DNA of 64,000 nt from Mycobacterium lehmannii (GTDB taxonomy: Bacteria; Actinomycetota; Actinomycetes; Mycobacteriales; Mycobacteriaceae). Under the pieces are notes generated by a model. It was not told the DNA's origin. It saw only the letters and a list, made by a program, of their open reading frames with translations, and searched no databases. The translations under genes were made by a program, and so were the position numbers. The stretch covers positions 310,001 through 374,000 of the forward strand of contig NZ_NKCN01000002.1 of NCBI RefSeq assembly GCF_002245535.1, in the 5' to 3' direction. Shown here one piece after another: positions 18,411-28,190 of the stretch (position 1 is the first letter of the stretch; each line of letters opens with the position of its first letter).

Positions 18411-19802
18411 CTAGATAACTACGACACCCTCGGCGACGCCGATGGCGCGCAGATCGCGATACCACCGCTCGACGGGATGTTCCTTGGTGTAGCCGTGGCC
18501 GCCGAGCAGCTGCACACCGTCCAGGCCGATCTGCATGCCCTTGTCGGTGCCCAGCCGTTTGGCCAGCGCGGCCTCGCGGGCGAACGGCAGACCCTGATCG
18601 GCCCGCGACGCGCCGCGCCACGTGATCAGGCGCAGACCGTCGAACTCGATCGCCATGTTGGCGCACATGAACGCGACCGCCTGACGGTGCGCGATTGGTT
18701 CACCGAAGGCCTTCCGTTCCTTGACATATGGGACGACGTAGTCGAGCACCGCGTGAGCGGTGCCGACGGCGAGCGCCGCCCAGCCGAGCCGCGACAGCGC
18801 GAGCGCTTCCGAGTAGTCCTCGTCCGTTGCGCCGTCCTCGCCGAGGCGCGCCGACAGCGGCACCGTGACCCCGTCGAGTGCGACCTGGCCGATCGCCGCT
18901 CCACGAATGCCCATACCCGGGTCGGGCGTGATGCTCAGGCCCTTCGACGACGACTCGACGATGAAAAGCGCCGGCTTGCCGTTGAGTTGCGCTCCGACGA
19001 TGAACAGTTCGGCATTGGCGGCGGCCGGCACAAACGACTTGACCCCGTCGAGGCGGTACCCGCTCGGGGTGCGGACCGCGGTGGTCTTCAACGCGGTTGG
19101 GTCGAACAGCGCTCGCGGTTCGGCGATCGCCACGCAGGACTGCGGAACATTTTCGCCCGCAAACTCTTTCAGGTAGGTGGCCTGCTGATCGGCGCTGCCC
19201 CAGTGTGTGAGCGCCGACGCGACACCCGCGGGGGCCAGGATGGGCAACGCGAGGCCCATGTCGCCGTACGCCAGTGCCTCGGCGACCAACACGTTGGTGA
19301 CCGCTGCGCGGTGCGCGGCGATGCCCTCGAAGTCCTCGGGCACGTTGATCGCGGTGATGCCGAGTTCGGATGCCTTTGCGACGAGGTCGACGGGGTAGTC
19401 GGCGGACTCGTCGGCCTCGCGCGCCGCGGGCCGGATGACCTCCTCGGCGAACTCGCAGACCGTCTCGACGATCATCTGCTGTTCGTCGTCGGGGGTGAGG
19501 TCGAAGTAGTCCGAACCGCTCTTCTTCAGCCGCGTCGGTCCGCTCTGGTTACCCGACACCCGCTTGAACTGCCTGCTGGCCGCGCCCGCGAACGAGAACA
19601 CCTGCTTGACGCCGTACTTCAATCCGCGGTTGAGCGGATCGCGCAGGTTGTAGCGGTCCAGGAACTCCTGGCCGACCAGGGGAGTGACCAACGCCAGACC
19701 GAGATCGGTCGCCGACCGCTTGTGCTTTTTCAGGCCGACCGCGCTTTCTTTGTCACTTCGCTTCGACTTGGATCCGTTTTTCGACGGCAGGGCTTTACTC
19801 AT
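18411..19802 (-). CDS. fadE24: Acyl-CoA dehydrogenase FadE24
   Basis: A 463-aa acyl-CoA dehydrogenase with an unusually long, basic N-terminus (residues 1-35 rich in Lys/Ser) before the catalytic domain begins near YFDLTPDDEQQMIVETVCEFAEE. The C-terminal QLLGGHGYTKEHPVERWYRDLR is typical. It pairs with fadE23 immediately downstream. The start ATG lies at 19802; a tandem-repeat element sits 40-85 bp upstream. Confidence 0.88.
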   Translation of the reverse strand: MSKALPSKNGSKSKRSDKESAVGLKKHKRSATDLGLALVTPLVGQEFLDRYNLRDPLNRGLKYGVKQVFSFAGAASRQFKRVSGNQSGPTRLKKSGSDYFDLTPDDEQQMIVETVCEFAEEVIRPAAREADESADYPVDLVAKASELGITAINVPEDFEGIAAHRAAVTNVLVAEALAYGDMGLALPILAPAGVASALTHWGSADQQATYLKEFAGENVPQSCVAIAEPRALFDPTALKTTAVRTPSGYRLDGVKSFVPAAANAELFIVGAQLNGKPALFIVESSSKGLSITPDPGMGIRGAAIGQVALDGVTVPLSARLGEDGATDEDYSEALALSRLGWAALAVGTAHAVLDYVVPYVKERKAFGEPIAHRQAVAFMCANMAIEFDGLRLITWRGASRADQGLPFAREAALAKRLGTDKGMQIGLDGVQLLGGHGYTKEHPVERWYRDLRAIGVAEGVVVI

Positions 19803-19842
19803 TTCGACTGCCTCGCTTCGATTTGTGACGTCCGAACTCGTC

Positions 19843-19888
19843 GAACTGACTCCAGAGTAAGGTATCGGAACTGACTCATCGGTAAGGT
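19843..19888. promoter_or_regulatory. Tandem 21-bp direct repeats in front of fadE24
   Basis: Two copies of GAACTGACTC-N4-GTAAGGT (19843-19863 and 19868-19888) are repeated with a 25-bp period, 16 of 17 or more fixed positions identical and only the four central bases differing. They fill the 96-bp gap between fadE24 and hisN, both on the minus strand, so they are probably tandem regulator sites in the fadE24-fadE23 promoter. Confidence 0.65.
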
Positions 19889-19898
19889 GTTGTCGAAC

Positions 19899-20711
19899 TC
19901 ACAACCCAGGGGCCGACAGGCTGCGCAGTACCGCGTCGTGCAGCAGCCCGTTGGTCGCGACCGCGCTGCCGCCGTGCGGGCCGGCCTCACCCGCGAGGTT
20001 GGTGAAGCGGCCGCCGGCCTCGCGCACCAGGACGTCGAGCGGCGCCAGGTCCCACGTCGAGACTTCGGGCTCCATCGCGATGTCGACGGCCCCCTCGGCC
20101 ACCAGGCAGTAGTTGTAGAAGTCGCCGTAGCCGCGCACCCGCCACACCGCGTCGGTCAGCGCGACGAACCGGTCGCGGATGCCGCGGTCGGCCCACCCCG
20201 AGAGGCTGGAGAACGCCAGGCTCGCCGAGCCGAGGTCCTCGACCTTCGACACGCTCAGCCGTCGCTCCGCCTGCCCGGAGACCTGCGCGTACGCACCCCG
20301 TCCGGTCACCGCCCACCATCGCCGGTGCAGCGCGGGTGCGCTCACCACGCCGAGCACGGGTACGCCGTCGTGCAGCAACGCGATCAGCGTCGCCCACACC
20401 GGTACCCCGCGCACGAAGTTCTTGGTGCCGTCGATCGGGTCGATGACCCACTGCCTGCCCGCGAACTCCCTCGTGCCGCCGAACTCCTCGCCGAGCACCG
20501 AATCGGCCGGGCGCTGCTCGCCGAGTCGTTGCCGGATCATCGATTCGACTTCGAGGTCGGCATCGGTGGCCGGGGTCAGGTCGGGTTTGGTCTCGACGAC
20601 GAGGTCGACCGCGCCGAAGCGGGCCGTGGTCCGAGCATCGGCTTCGTCGGCAAGGGCAAGCGCCAGTGTCAGATCGTCAGCCTCGGAGCTCGCGCTCGCC
20701 TCGGGATCCAT
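19899..20711 (-). CDS. hisN: Histidinol-phosphatase (inositol monophosphatase family)
   Basis: A 270-aa Mg-dependent phosphatase of the inositol monophosphatase family. The metal motifs are [15 protein letters not shown] (DPxDGT) and [15 protein letters not shown] near the C-terminus. The M. tuberculosis gene in the matching place (Rv3137) was characterised as a histidinol-phosphate phosphatase, which completes histidine synthesis. I start at the ATG on 20709-20711; the upstream open frame runs into the divergent gene. General inositol-phosphate activity cannot be excluded from sequence alone. Confidence 0.85.
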   Translation of the reverse strand: MDPEASASSEADDLTLALALADEADARTTARFGAVDLVVETKPDLTPATDADLEVESMIRQRLGEQRPADSVLGEEFGGTREFAGRQWVIDPIDGTKNFVRGVPVWATLIALLHDGVPVLGVVSAPALHRRWWAVTGRGAYAQVSGQAERRLSVSKVEDLGSASLAFSSLSGWADRGIRDRFVALTDAVWRVRGYGDFYNYCLVAEGAVDIAMEPEVSTWDLAPLDVLVREAGGRFTNLAGEAGPHGGSAVATNGLLHDAVLRSLSAPGL

Positions 20712-20734
20712 GCCTGTCGTCCTACCATGTCGGG

Positions 20735-21091
20735 ATGTGGGAATTCGCGGTGATACTGCTGATCGTCGGTGCGCTGGTGCTGCTGGCCCGACCGATGCTG
20801 ATGCGCCGTCGCGGCACACCCAATGACTGGCCGTCGGGTCAACTTCTGGTCACCGGGGTCAGCCCCCGGCCGACCGACGTCATCGGACCGCAGTACGTCA
20901 CGATCACCGGCGTCATCAACGGCCCCACCGTCAACGAGCACGTGGTGTACCAGCGGCTCGAGGTCGACGTCGACGACTGGCCAAGCATGGGCCAACTGTT
21001 TCCCGTCGTCTACTCGCCGAAGAATCCGGACAATTGGCGATTCGCGCCGCAGGCCCCGCCACCCGAGGCGCCGCCACCGCCCTACTCCTGA
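20735..21091 (+). CDS. Small membrane-anchored hypothetical protein
   Basis: A 118-aa protein. Residues 2-20 ([19 protein letters not shown]) form one transmembrane helix, then a basic MRRR stop-transfer, a soluble beta-rich middle with two VITG/VDVDD strands, and a proline-rich tail ([12 protein letters not shown]). The family is not recognised. The likely topology is N-out or N-in single pass with the domain on the cytoplasmic side, judged by the positive residues after the helix. It is divergent from hisN, with 23 bp between the starts. Confidence 0.7.
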   Translation: MWEFAVILLIVGALVLLARPMLMRRRGTPNDWPSGQLLVTGVSPRPTDVIGPQYVTITGVINGPTVNEHVVYQRLEVDVDDWPSMGQLFPVVYSPKNPDNWRFAPQAPPPEAPPPPYS

Positions 21092-21123
21092 GGCTTCAAG
21101 CGTGGTGGACGACGAGCCGATGC

Positions 21124-22488
21124 TCAGCCGTGTCCGATCCTCAACATCGCGGCCACGGTGGTCAGCTTCACGCGCGGACGGCCGTGCGGTTCGCCCGCTG
21201 ACCGCTCGTACTCGTCGATCAGCCGCCAGTGGTCATCGGTGATCACCTTCGGCTGCCGTTCGACCAACCATTCGGCCAGCCGCCGCGAATGGTCCTCGGC
21301 GAAGTCGGCGAGTTGCGCTGCCGACAGGTCGGCGATCAGCGTGTCCACGGTCTCCTGCGAATCGCTCTTGTTGCTGCCGATGACACCTGTCGGACCACGC
21401 TTGATCCAGCCGACGACGTACTCGTTGCGGCTGCCCTCGATGCGCCCGTGGGTGTGCGGGATCGTGCCGCTGCGCTCGTCGAACGGCAGCCCGGGTGTCG
21501 GAACCCCGCGATAGCCGACGGCGCGCACCACGAGCTGGGCTGGCACCTCCTCGCGTTCACCGGTGTCCTTGGCCACGATGCGGCCGTTCTCCTCGACCAG
21601 CTCGTTGCGGCCGAGCACGATCGATTCGACGCGACCGTCCCCCTTGATCTCGATCGGGGAGGTTCGGAAGCGGAAGACGATGCGCCGCTTGGCGTTCTTC
21701 GGTGTCTGTTCCCCATAGCCGCGCAGCACCTTGATGTTGTTGCGCACGGTCTTGCCCGCCGCTTCGAGGTCGTCGTCGGTGATGTCGGCGAAGTCGGTGG
21801 GATCGATGATGACGTCGACGTCGCCGAGCCCCTCGAGGTGCCCGAGCTCGCGCAGCTCCAATGTGGTGAACGGCGCCTGCAACGGCCCCCGTCTCCCGAC
21901 AACGAGGACCTCCTCTACGCCGCGGTCGTGCAGTGACTTCAACGCGTGGTCGGCGATGTCCGTCGCGGCCAGTACGTCGGGATCGGTGACGAGAATCCGC
22001 GCCACGTCCAAGGCGACGTTGCCGTTGCCGATCACCACGGCGCGACCGCTGGAGATGTCGGGTGCGATCTCCTCGAAATGCGGGTGGGCGTTGTACCAGC
22101 CGACGAAATCGACGGCGGCGACGCTGCCGGGCAGGTCCTCACCGGGGATCCCCAGCGCCCGGTCGGACTGGGCGCCGACGGCGTAGATCACCGCGTCGTA
22201 CTGTTCGGCCAACTCGGCGGGGTGCACGTGCTCGCCGACCGCGACGTTGCCGAAGAAGCGGAACCGCGGATCCAACGCGGTCTTCTCGAACTGGGCGCTG
22301 ATCGACTTGATCTTCGGATGGTCAGGTGCCACACCCGAGCGCACCAGACCCCACGGGGTCGGCAACATTTCGAGCATGTCGACGCGTACGTCGGCGTCGT
22401 CCTGGGAATCGGCGAACTTGAGTAATGACGCCGCGGCAAAGTAGCCCGAAGGCCCTGAGCCGACGATCGCCACGTGATAGGGGCGCAT
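21124..22488 (-). CDS. fprA: NADPH-ferredoxin reductase FprA
   Basis: A 454-aa flavoprotein of the adrenodoxin-reductase type that passes electrons from NADPH to ferredoxins serving P450s and other enzymes. The FAD site is VAIVGSGPSGYFAAASLL at residues 5-22. The NADP site is VVIGNGNVALDVARIL. VVGWIKRGPTGVIGSNKSDSQETV near residue 360 is diagnostic. The ATG at 22486-22488 fits the known 456-aa M. tuberculosis protein (Rv3106). It is divergent from prfB. Confidence 0.94.
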   Translation of the reverse strand: MRPYHVAIVGSGPSGYFAAASLLKFADSQDDADVRVDMLEMLPTPWGLVRSGVAPDHPKIKSISAQFEKTALDPRFRFFGNVAVGEHVHPAELAEQYDAVIYAVGAQSDRALGIPGEDLPGSVAAVDFVGWYNAHPHFEEIAPDISSGRAVVIGNGNVALDVARILVTDPDVLAATDIADHALKSLHDRGVEEVLVVGRRGPLQAPFTTLELRELGHLEGLGDVDVIIDPTDFADITDDDLEAAGKTVRNNIKVLRGYGEQTPKNAKRRIVFRFRTSPIEIKGDGRVESIVLGRNELVEENGRIVAKDTGEREEVPAQLVVRAVGYRGVPTPGLPFDERSGTIPHTHGRIEGSRNEYVVGWIKRGPTGVIGSNKSDSQETVDTLIADLSAAQLADFAEDHSRRLAEWLVERQPKVITDDHWRLIDEYERSAGEPHGRPRVKLTTVAAMLRIGHG

Positions 22489-22651
22489 GGACACCTTTTG
22501 TCGAAGCTTCCTTCTCGCTGCCCGGCCTCGCGCAAGGGGCTGTCGCGTCGGGGCCGGCTGGTTACGCATCCGATGCTAGAACGCCGACGGGCCTCGTTGC
22601 CGCCAGTCGCGAGAACCGGCGCGTGTCGGCTCACGGGTAACCTGAACTCCC

Positions 22652-23758
22652 GTGGATCCTGACCGTCAAGCCGACCTCGCTGCCCTCGACGCCACCCTGA
22701 CCACGGTGGAGCGGGTGCTCGACGTCGAAGGCCTCCGCGGTCGCATCGAGAAGCTCGAGCACGAGGCCTCCGACCCGAACCTGTGGGACGACCAGACGCG
22801 CGCTCAGAAGGTCACCAGTGAGCTGTCGCACACCCAGGGCGAGCTGCGGCGCGTCGAGGAACTCCGGCAGCGCCTCGACGACCTGCCGGTGATGTACGAA
22901 CTGGCCGCCGAGGACGGCGGCGAGGAGGAACTCGCAGAGGCCGACGCCGAGCGGGCCAAGCTGCGCGAGGACATCGAGGCGATGGAGGTGCGCACCCTGC
23001 TGTCCGGCGAGTACGACGAGCGCGAGGCCGTCGTCACGATCCGCTCGGGCGCCGGCGGGGTGGACGCCGCGGACTGGGCCGAGATGCTGATGCGCATGTA
23101 CATCCGCTGGGCCGAACAGCACGACTATCCCGTCGAGGTGTTCGACATCTCCTACGCCGAAGAGGCGGGTATCAAGAGCGCGACGTTCGCGGTGCACGCA
23201 CCGTTCGCCTACGGCACCCTGTCGGTCGAGCAGGGCACCCATCGCCTCGTGCGCATCAGCCCGTTCGACAACCAGAGCCGCAGGCAGACATCGTTCGCGG
23301 ACGTCGAGGTGCTGCCGGTGGTGGAGACCACGGACCACATCGACATCCCGGAAAGCGATGTGCGCGTTGATGTCTACCGCTCCAGTGGCCCAGGTGGCCA
23401 GTCGGTCAACACCACCGACTCGGCGGTTCGGCTGACCCACATCCCGACAGGCATCGTGGTGACCTGTCAGAACGAGAAGTCGCAGTTGCAGAACAAGGTT
23501 TCGGCGATGCGGGTCTTGCAGGCAAAGTTGTTGGAACGCAAACGTTTAGAAGAGCGCGCCGAGATGGACGCCCTCAAGGGTGACGGCGGCAGCTCGTGGG
23601 GCAACCAGATGCGGTCCTACGTGCTGCACCCCTACCAGATGGTCAAGGATCTGCGCACCGAGTACGAGGTCGGCAACCCCGCCGCGGTGCTGGACGGCGA
23701 CCTCGACGGATTCCTCGAGGCGGGCATTCGTTGGCGCAAGAGTCAAGACGATGGATAA
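22652..23758 (+). CDS. prfB: Peptide chain release factor 2
   Basis: RF2 ends translation at UGA and UAA. The protein is 368 aa, GTG start at 22652. The catalytic GGQ lies in [21 protein letters not shown] and the stop-codon recognition tripeptide SPF in [18 protein letters not shown]. The frame is continuous from the start, so the programmed +1 frameshift used by many bacteria is absent here. It overlaps the downstream mscS-like gene by eight bases and starts the plus-strand block that ends with smpB. Confidence 0.97.
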   Translation: MDPDRQADLAALDATLTTVERVLDVEGLRGRIEKLEHEASDPNLWDDQTRAQKVTSELSHTQGELRRVEELRQRLDDLPVMYELAAEDGGEEELAEADAERAKLREDIEAMEVRTLLSGEYDEREAVVTIRSGAGGVDAADWAEMLMRMYIRWAEQHDYPVEVFDISYAEEAGIKSATFAVHAPFAYGTLSVEQGTHRLVRISPFDNQSRRQTSFADVEVLPVVETTDHIDIPESDVRVDVYRSSGPGGQSVNTTDSAVRLTHIPTGIVVTCQNEKSQLQNKVSAMRVLQAKLLERKRLEERAEMDALKGDGGSSWGNQMRSYVLHPYQMVKDLRTEYEVGNPAAVLDGDLDGFLEAGIRWRKSQDDG

Positions 23759-24728
23759 CAGTCTGATCGCACTGTCCCTCGGGGAGCGCTGGGAAGGCTT
23801 CTGGAAGGGCAACATCGGCAACTGGATTCTCGACCGCGGTGTGACGATCGCGCTGCTGTTGATCGGCGGACTGCTGGCAGCGCGGTTCATCAACTGGGCA
23901 GCGCAGCGGATCGTGAGCCGCATCGACGCCGAATACCTGGAAAGCGATCAGCTGGTGCGTTCGGAGAGCGCCAAGCATCGCCAGGCCGTCGCTTCGGTGA
24001 TCTCGTGGGTGACGGTGGCCTTGTTGTTCATCATCGTGGCGGTGCAGATCACCGACACGCTCGCGATCCCGATCGGGTCGCTGGTCGCGCCAGCCGCGGT
24101 GCTGGGCGCCGCGCTGGGTTTTGGTGCGCAGAAGGTGGTCCAGGACCTGCTGGCCGGTTTCTTCATCATCACCGAAAAGCAGTACGGCTTCGGCGATCTG
24201 GTGCAGCTCAGCATGGTCGGTGCACCCGAGGAGTCGCTCGGAACGGTCGAGGAGGTGACGTTGCGGGTGACCAAGCTGCGCACCGCCGAAGGTGAGATGT
24301 ACACCATCCCGAACGGCAACATCGTTCGATCGCTCAACCTGTCGAAGGACTGGGCGCGCGCCGTCATCGACATTCCGGTGCCGACGGGGTCGGACCTCAA
24401 CGAGGTCAACGAGCTCCTGCACACCGTCGCGCGCAAGGCAACAGACGATCCGCAACTCAGCGCACTCATGCTCGATGCGCCCCAGCTGATGGGTGTCGAA
24501 AGCATCGGGCTCGAGACGGTGAACCTGCGGATGGTCGCGCGCACACTTCCCGGTAAGCAATTCGAGGTCGGCCGGCGCATCCGCGTGTTGGTGATCGCCG
24601 AGCTACGCCGCGCCGGGATCGTGTCGCCGACCGACGGTGTGACACCGACGGTGGGCGCCATCGTCCACCCGGCGACAGACGGCGGCGCGGGAAATGAGAC
24701 GCGGGGCTCGGCGGAGCAGAAGAAGTGA
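23751..24728 (+). CDS. MscS-family mechanosensitive channel
   Basis: A 325-aa membrane protein with three or more helices (residues about 28-50, 85-108, 112-130). The pore-lining helix is Gly/Ala rich: [40 protein letters not shown] beta domain follows. It should open under membrane tension. The ATG at 23751 overlaps the prfB stop. M. tuberculosis Rv3104c occupies the same place. The C-terminal 40 residues are low-complexity. Confidence 0.88.
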   Translation: MDNSLIALSLGERWEGFWKGNIGNWILDRGVTIALLLIGGLLAARFINWAAQRIVSRIDAEYLESDQLVRSESAKHRQAVASVISWVTVALLFIIVAVQITDTLAIPIGSLVAPAAVLGAALGFGAQKVVQDLLAGFFIITEKQYGFGDLVQLSMVGAPEESLGTVEEVTLRVTKLRTAEGEMYTIPNGNIVRSLNLSKDWARAVIDIPVPTGSDLNEVNELLHTVARKATDDPQLSALMLDAPQLMGVESIGLETVNLRMVARTLPGKQFEVGRRIRVLVIAELRRAGIVSPTDGVTPTVGAIVHPATDGGAGNETRGSAEQKK

Positions 24729-25138
24729 GGAACTGGCTGAGCGCCCGTTTCGGGCGGATGCGGGTGTCGACGGTGGTGCTCATCGCGGCGTTCGTGGCGC
24801 TGTTCTGGGTGAATCAGACGTTCGAGCCCAAACCCCCCGAACCGCCCGCGCCCGCTCCTGCGGTGGTCCCGCCGGGGTTCGTGCCGGACCCGAACTACAC
24901 GTGGGTGCCGCGCACCAACGTCCGTCGCACCACCGAACCGCCGACCACGACCACCACGAGCCCGACCGAAACCACAACGACCACCACGACGAGTCCGACC
25001 GATACCTCGCCGACCAGCCCGACGACGCCGACGACGCCGGAGATCGGGCCCGGGGGAACGCCCACAACGACGGATACGCCGCTGGTGCCCCCGGTACCGC
25101 AACTGCTGCCACCACCGACGACGCCTCCGCCCAGCTAG
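24725..25138 (+). CDS. Proline/threonine-rich membrane-anchored protein
   Basis: A 137-aa protein with one N-terminal hydrophobic helix (VSTVVLIAAFVALFWVNQTF, residues 14-33) and a long tail of Pro, Thr and Ser (residues 36-137), including several T-runs. It resembles M. tuberculosis Rv3103c in position and composition. The helix probably anchors the tail outside the membrane. The GTG start overlaps the mscS-like stop by four bases. It sits directly before ftsE-ftsX, so a cell-wall role is possible but unproven. Confidence 0.8.
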   Translation: MRNWLSARFGRMRVSTVVLIAAFVALFWVNQTFEPKPPEPPAPAPAVVPPGFVPDPNYTWVPRTNVRRTTEPPTTTTTSPTETTTTTTTSPTDTSPTSPTTPTTPEIGPGGTPTTTDTPLVPPVPQLLPPPTTPPPS

Positions 25139-25171
25139 GGCGGCACTGTTTCACCGCTACACTGGCGACCC

Positions 25172-25864
25172 GTGATGATCACCCTCAACAACGTGACCAA
25201 GCAGTACAAGTCGTCAGCGCGGCCCGCGCTCGACAACGTCTCGGTCAAGATCGACAAGGGTGAGTTCGTCTTCCTCATCGGGCCGTCGGGATCGGGCAAG
25301 TCGACGTTCATGCGGCTGCTCCTGGCCGAGGAGACGCCGACCCACGGCGACATCCAGGTGTCGAAGTTCCACGTCAACAAGCTGCCCGGGCGCCACATCC
25401 CCAGCCTGCGCCAGGTGATCGGCTGTGTGTTCCAGGACTTCCGGCTGCTGCAGCAGAAGACCGTCTTCGAAAACGTCGCATTCGCCCTCGAGGTCATCGG
25501 CAAGCGCGCCGAGACCATCAACCGGGTGGTGCCCGACGTGCTGGAGATGGTCGGCCTGTCGGGCAAGGCCAACCGGTTGCCCGCCGAACTGTCCGGTGGC
25601 GAACAGCAGCGCGTCGCAATCGCGCGCGCATTCGTCAACCGGCCGCTGGTGCTGCTCGCCGACGAGCCCACGGGCAACCTGGACCCGGAGACCAGCAAGG
25701 ACATCATGGATCTGCTCGAGCGGATCAACCGCACCGGGACCACGGTGTTGATGGCCACCCACGACCACCACATCGTCGACTCAATGCGCCAGCGAGTCGT
25801 CGAACTCGAACTCGGCCGGCTGATTCGCGACGAGCAGCGCGGCGTCTACGGAATGGATCGCTAG
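25172..25864 (+). CDS. ftsE: Cell division ATP-binding protein FtsE
   Basis: ABC-type ATPase that, with FtsX, drives activation of septal peptidoglycan hydrolases. The protein is 230 aa. Walker A is [12 protein letters not shown], the signature is [15 protein letters not shown] and Walker B is [14 protein letters not shown]. The frame opens with GTG at 25172, immediately followed by an ATG at 25175 that is the more likely start by comparison with M. tuberculosis FtsE (229 aa). The stop overlaps the ftsX GTG by one base. Confidence 0.97.
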   Translation: MMITLNNVTKQYKSSARPALDNVSVKIDKGEFVFLIGPSGSGKSTFMRLLLAEETPTHGDIQVSKFHVNKLPGRHIPSLRQVIGCVFQDFRLLQQKTVFENVAFALEVIGKRAETINRVVPDVLEMVGLSGKANRLPAELSGGEQQRVAIARAFVNRPLVLLADEPTGNLDPETSKDIMDLLERINRTGTTVLMATHDHHIVDSMRQRVVELELGRLIRDEQRGVYGMDR

Positions 25865-26760
25865 TGCGCTTCGGCTTCCTTATCAACGAGGTCCTCACCG
25901 GATTTCGTCGCAACGTCACCATGACCGTGGCGATGATCCTGACGACCGCCATCTCGATCGGCCTGTTCGGCGGCGGCCTGCTCGTCGTCCGGCTCGCCGA
26001 CCAGTCCCGCAACATCTACCTGGACCGCGTCGAAAGCCAGGTCTTTTTGACCAACGACGTCTCGGCCAACGACCCGTCGTGTGACGCCGACCCGTGCAAG
26101 GCGCTGCGCCAGCAGATCGAGGACCGCGACGACGTGCGCTCGGTGCGGTTCCTCAATCGCGACGAGGCCTACGAGGACGCGATCACGAAGTTCCCGCAAT
26201 ACAAGGACGTCGCGGGTCGTGACGCGTTTCCGGCGTCGTTCATCGTCAAGCTCGAAGACCCCGAGCAGCACAAGGAATTCGACGAGGCGATGGTCGGCCA
26301 GCCAGGCGTACTCAACGTGCTCAACCAGAAGGAGCTGATCGACCGCCTGTTCGCGGTTCTCGACGGCATCAGCAACGCCGCGTTCGCGGTGGCGTTGGTT
26401 CAGGCGGTGGGCGCGGTCCTGTTGATAGCCAACATGGTCCAAGTCGCGGCATACACCAGACGCACCGAGATCGGCATCATGCGTCTGGTCGGGGCCAGCC
26501 GCTGGTACACCCAGTTGCCGTTCCTGGTGGAGGCCATGCTGGCAGCGTTGATCGGTGTGGTCATCGCGATCATCGGGTTGATAGTGGTGCGGGCGCTGTT
26601 CTTGGAGAACGCGCTCAACCAGTTCTATCAAGCGAATCTGATCGCCAAGGTCGACTACGCCGACGTGCTGTACTTCAGCGCTCCGCTGATGCTGTTCTTG
26701 GGGTTGGCGATGTCGGGTATCACTGCTTACGTGACACTGCGCCTTTACATACGAAGGTAG
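25864..26760 (+). CDS. ftsX: Cell division protein FtsX
   Basis: A 298-aa membrane partner of FtsE. There are four predicted helices: residues 20-46, then three near 168-195, 222-248 and 268-290. Between the first two lies an extracellular loop with a Cys pair ([14 protein letters not shown]) of the kind that binds the RipC hydrolase in mycobacteria. It starts at GTG 25864, sharing one base with the ftsE stop. A two-base gap separates it from smpB. Confidence 0.96.
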   Translation: MRFGFLINEVLTGFRRNVTMTVAMILTTAISIGLFGGGLLVVRLADQSRNIYLDRVESQVFLTNDVSANDPSCDADPCKALRQQIEDRDDVRSVRFLNRDEAYEDAITKFPQYKDVAGRDAFPASFIVKLEDPEQHKEFDEAMVGQPGVLNVLNQKELIDRLFAVLDGISNAAFAVALVQAVGAVLLIANMVQVAAYTRRTEIGIMRLVGASRWYTQLPFLVEAMLAALIGVVIAIIGLIVVRALFLENALNQFYQANLIAKVDYADVLYFSAPLMLFLGLAMSGITAYVTLRLYIRR

Positions 26761-26762
26761 CC

Positions 26763-27269
26763 ATGGCAAAACAGGGCGCCAAGAAAGCCGACCCGTCCCG
26801 GTCCAGTAACAACAAGGTCGTCGCGACCAATCGCAAAGCACGACACAACTATTCGATCCTGGAGACGTTCGAGGCGGGTATCCAGCTCGTCGGCACGGAG
26901 GTGAAGAGCCTGCGCGACGGGCAGGCGTCGCTGGCCGATGCCTTCGCCACGGTCGACGACGGCGAGGTGTGGCTGCGCAATCTGCACATCCCCGAGTATC
27001 ACCACGGCAGCTGGACCAACCACGTGCCGCGGCGCAACCGGAAGCTGTTGTTGCACCGCAAGCAGATCGATCAGCTGATCGGTCGCATCCGCGACGGCAA
27101 CCTCACGCTCGTGCCTCTGTCCCTGTACTTCACCGACGGGAAGGTGAAGGTGGAACTGGCGCTCGCCCGCGGTAAAGAGGCCCGCGACAAGCGGCAGGAC
27201 CTGGCGCGTCGTGACGCGCAGCGCGAGATCACCCGCGAGCTGGGGCGCCGCGCCAAGGGCATGACCTGA
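26763..27269 (+). CDS. smpB: SsrA-binding protein SmpB
   Basis: Binds tmRNA and brings it to stalled ribosomes. The protein is 168 aa. The RNA-binding OB fold starts at [29 protein letters not shown], and the central [24 protein letters not shown] is diagnostic. The C-terminal tail is basic ([18 protein letters not shown]) and is expected to enter the mRNA channel. Its RNA partner, ssrA, lies 4.2 kb downstream on the same strand. Confidence 0.97.
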   Translation: MAKQGAKKADPSRSSNNKVVATNRKARHNYSILETFEAGIQLVGTEVKSLRDGQASLADAFATVDDGEVWLRNLHIPEYHHGSWTNHVPRRNRKLLLHRKQIDQLIGRIRDGNLTLVPLSLYFTDGKVKVELALARGKEARDKRQDLARRDAQREITRELGRRAKGMT

Positions 27270-28111
27270 TCGGAGTCGCGCTCGCGCTGGCGTCGGCGCT
27301 GGGCTACGGGATCAGCGACTTCGTCGGCGGGCTGGCCTCGCGCCGCGTCGCCGCGTTGCGCGTCGTGCTGGTCTCCTATCCGATCGCGTTGGTGGTGCTC
27401 GCAGTACTGGCGGTCCCGATCGGTGGGGACGTCTCACAGGGCGCAGTGGTCTGGGGCGTGCTGTGCGGGGTCGCGCAGGCGTTCGGTGTCTGGTGGTTCT
27501 ACGCCGCGTTGGGTTCCGGGCCGATCTCGGTGGTGTCCCCGCTGACCGCGATCCTGGTAGCGGGCATCCCGGTGGGTATCGGGCTGGCGCTGGGGGAGCG
27601 GCCCGGGCTGATCGCCGGCGTGGGCGTGGTGCTGGCGTTGGTGGCGGTGGTGCTGGTCAGCCGGGAGGCGTCCGACGAGGACGTCACGGAGCACAGGTTC
27701 ACCCCGACGGTGGCGTGGTTGACGGTCGGGTCGGGCGTGGCGTTCGGGTTGAACTTCGTGCTGATCGATCAGGCGCCGGTGGACGCAAAGCTGTGGCCGC
27801 TTGTGTTCGCCCGCGCATCGGCCACGGCTGTGGTGGTCCTCATCGCGCTGCTGAGCCACAACCTGCGACCGCCGTCGGGCGCCCCGCTGAGGTTGGCGGT
27901 GCTCGCGGCATTCATCGACGTCGGCGCCAACATCGCGATGCTGCTGGCACTTCAGGCGGCGCTGCTGTCGCTGGCGGGCGTGCTCATGTCGCTGTACCCG
28001 GCAGCGACGGTGTTGCTCGCGATCGTGGTGCTGCGCGAGCGGGTCACACGCTGGCAGGTGCTCGGCATGGTGTTGGCGCTGGCTGCGGTGGCCATGATCG
28101 CCGCAGGCTGA
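27266..28111 (+). CDS. EamA (DMT superfamily) transporter
   Basis: A ten-helix drug/metabolite-type transporter with two EamA repeats; the exported compound is unknown. The family start is visible as [26 protein letters not shown] from 27269, but no ATG, GTG or TTG precedes it in frame. The only codon available is CTG at 27266, which overlaps the smpB TGA. The next standard start is TTG at 27356, which would remove helix 1. I therefore give the longer form and flag the start as uncertain. The second repeat is visible as [27 protein letters not shown]. Confidence 0.75.
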   Translation: MIGVALALASALGYGISDFVGGLASRRVAALRVVLVSYPIALVVLAVLAVPIGGDVSQGAVVWGVLCGVAQAFGVWWFYAALGSGPISVVSPLTAILVAGIPVGIGLALGERPGLIAGVGVVLALVAVVLVSREASDEDVTEHRFTPTVAWLTVGSGVAFGLNFVLIDQAPVDAKLWPLVFARASATAVVVLIALLSHNLRPPSGAPLRLAVLAAFIDVGANIAMLLALQAALLSLAGVLMSLYPAATVLLAIVVLRERVTRWQVLGMVLALAAVAMIAAG

Positions 28112-28190
28112 CGACACGACTATTTGGGCCGAGCCGACGAAAGCACTTCATTGAATAAGGCATCATGACGAACGGAAAGGCGGGGAAGGC

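Noticed and set aside
18345..19874. Plus-strand open frame of 509 codons antisense to fadE24
   Set aside because: Shadow of a clear acyl-CoA dehydrogenase and no ribosome site.
22652..23758. Programmed +1 frameshift in prfB
   Set aside because: The reading frame is continuous from the GTG start; no internal UGA or slippery site near the 5' end.
24946..25060. ACC/ACG-rich repeats as a candidate CRISPR or tandem repeat
   Set aside because: They are threonine codons of the proline/threonine-rich protein, irregular in length and in frame.
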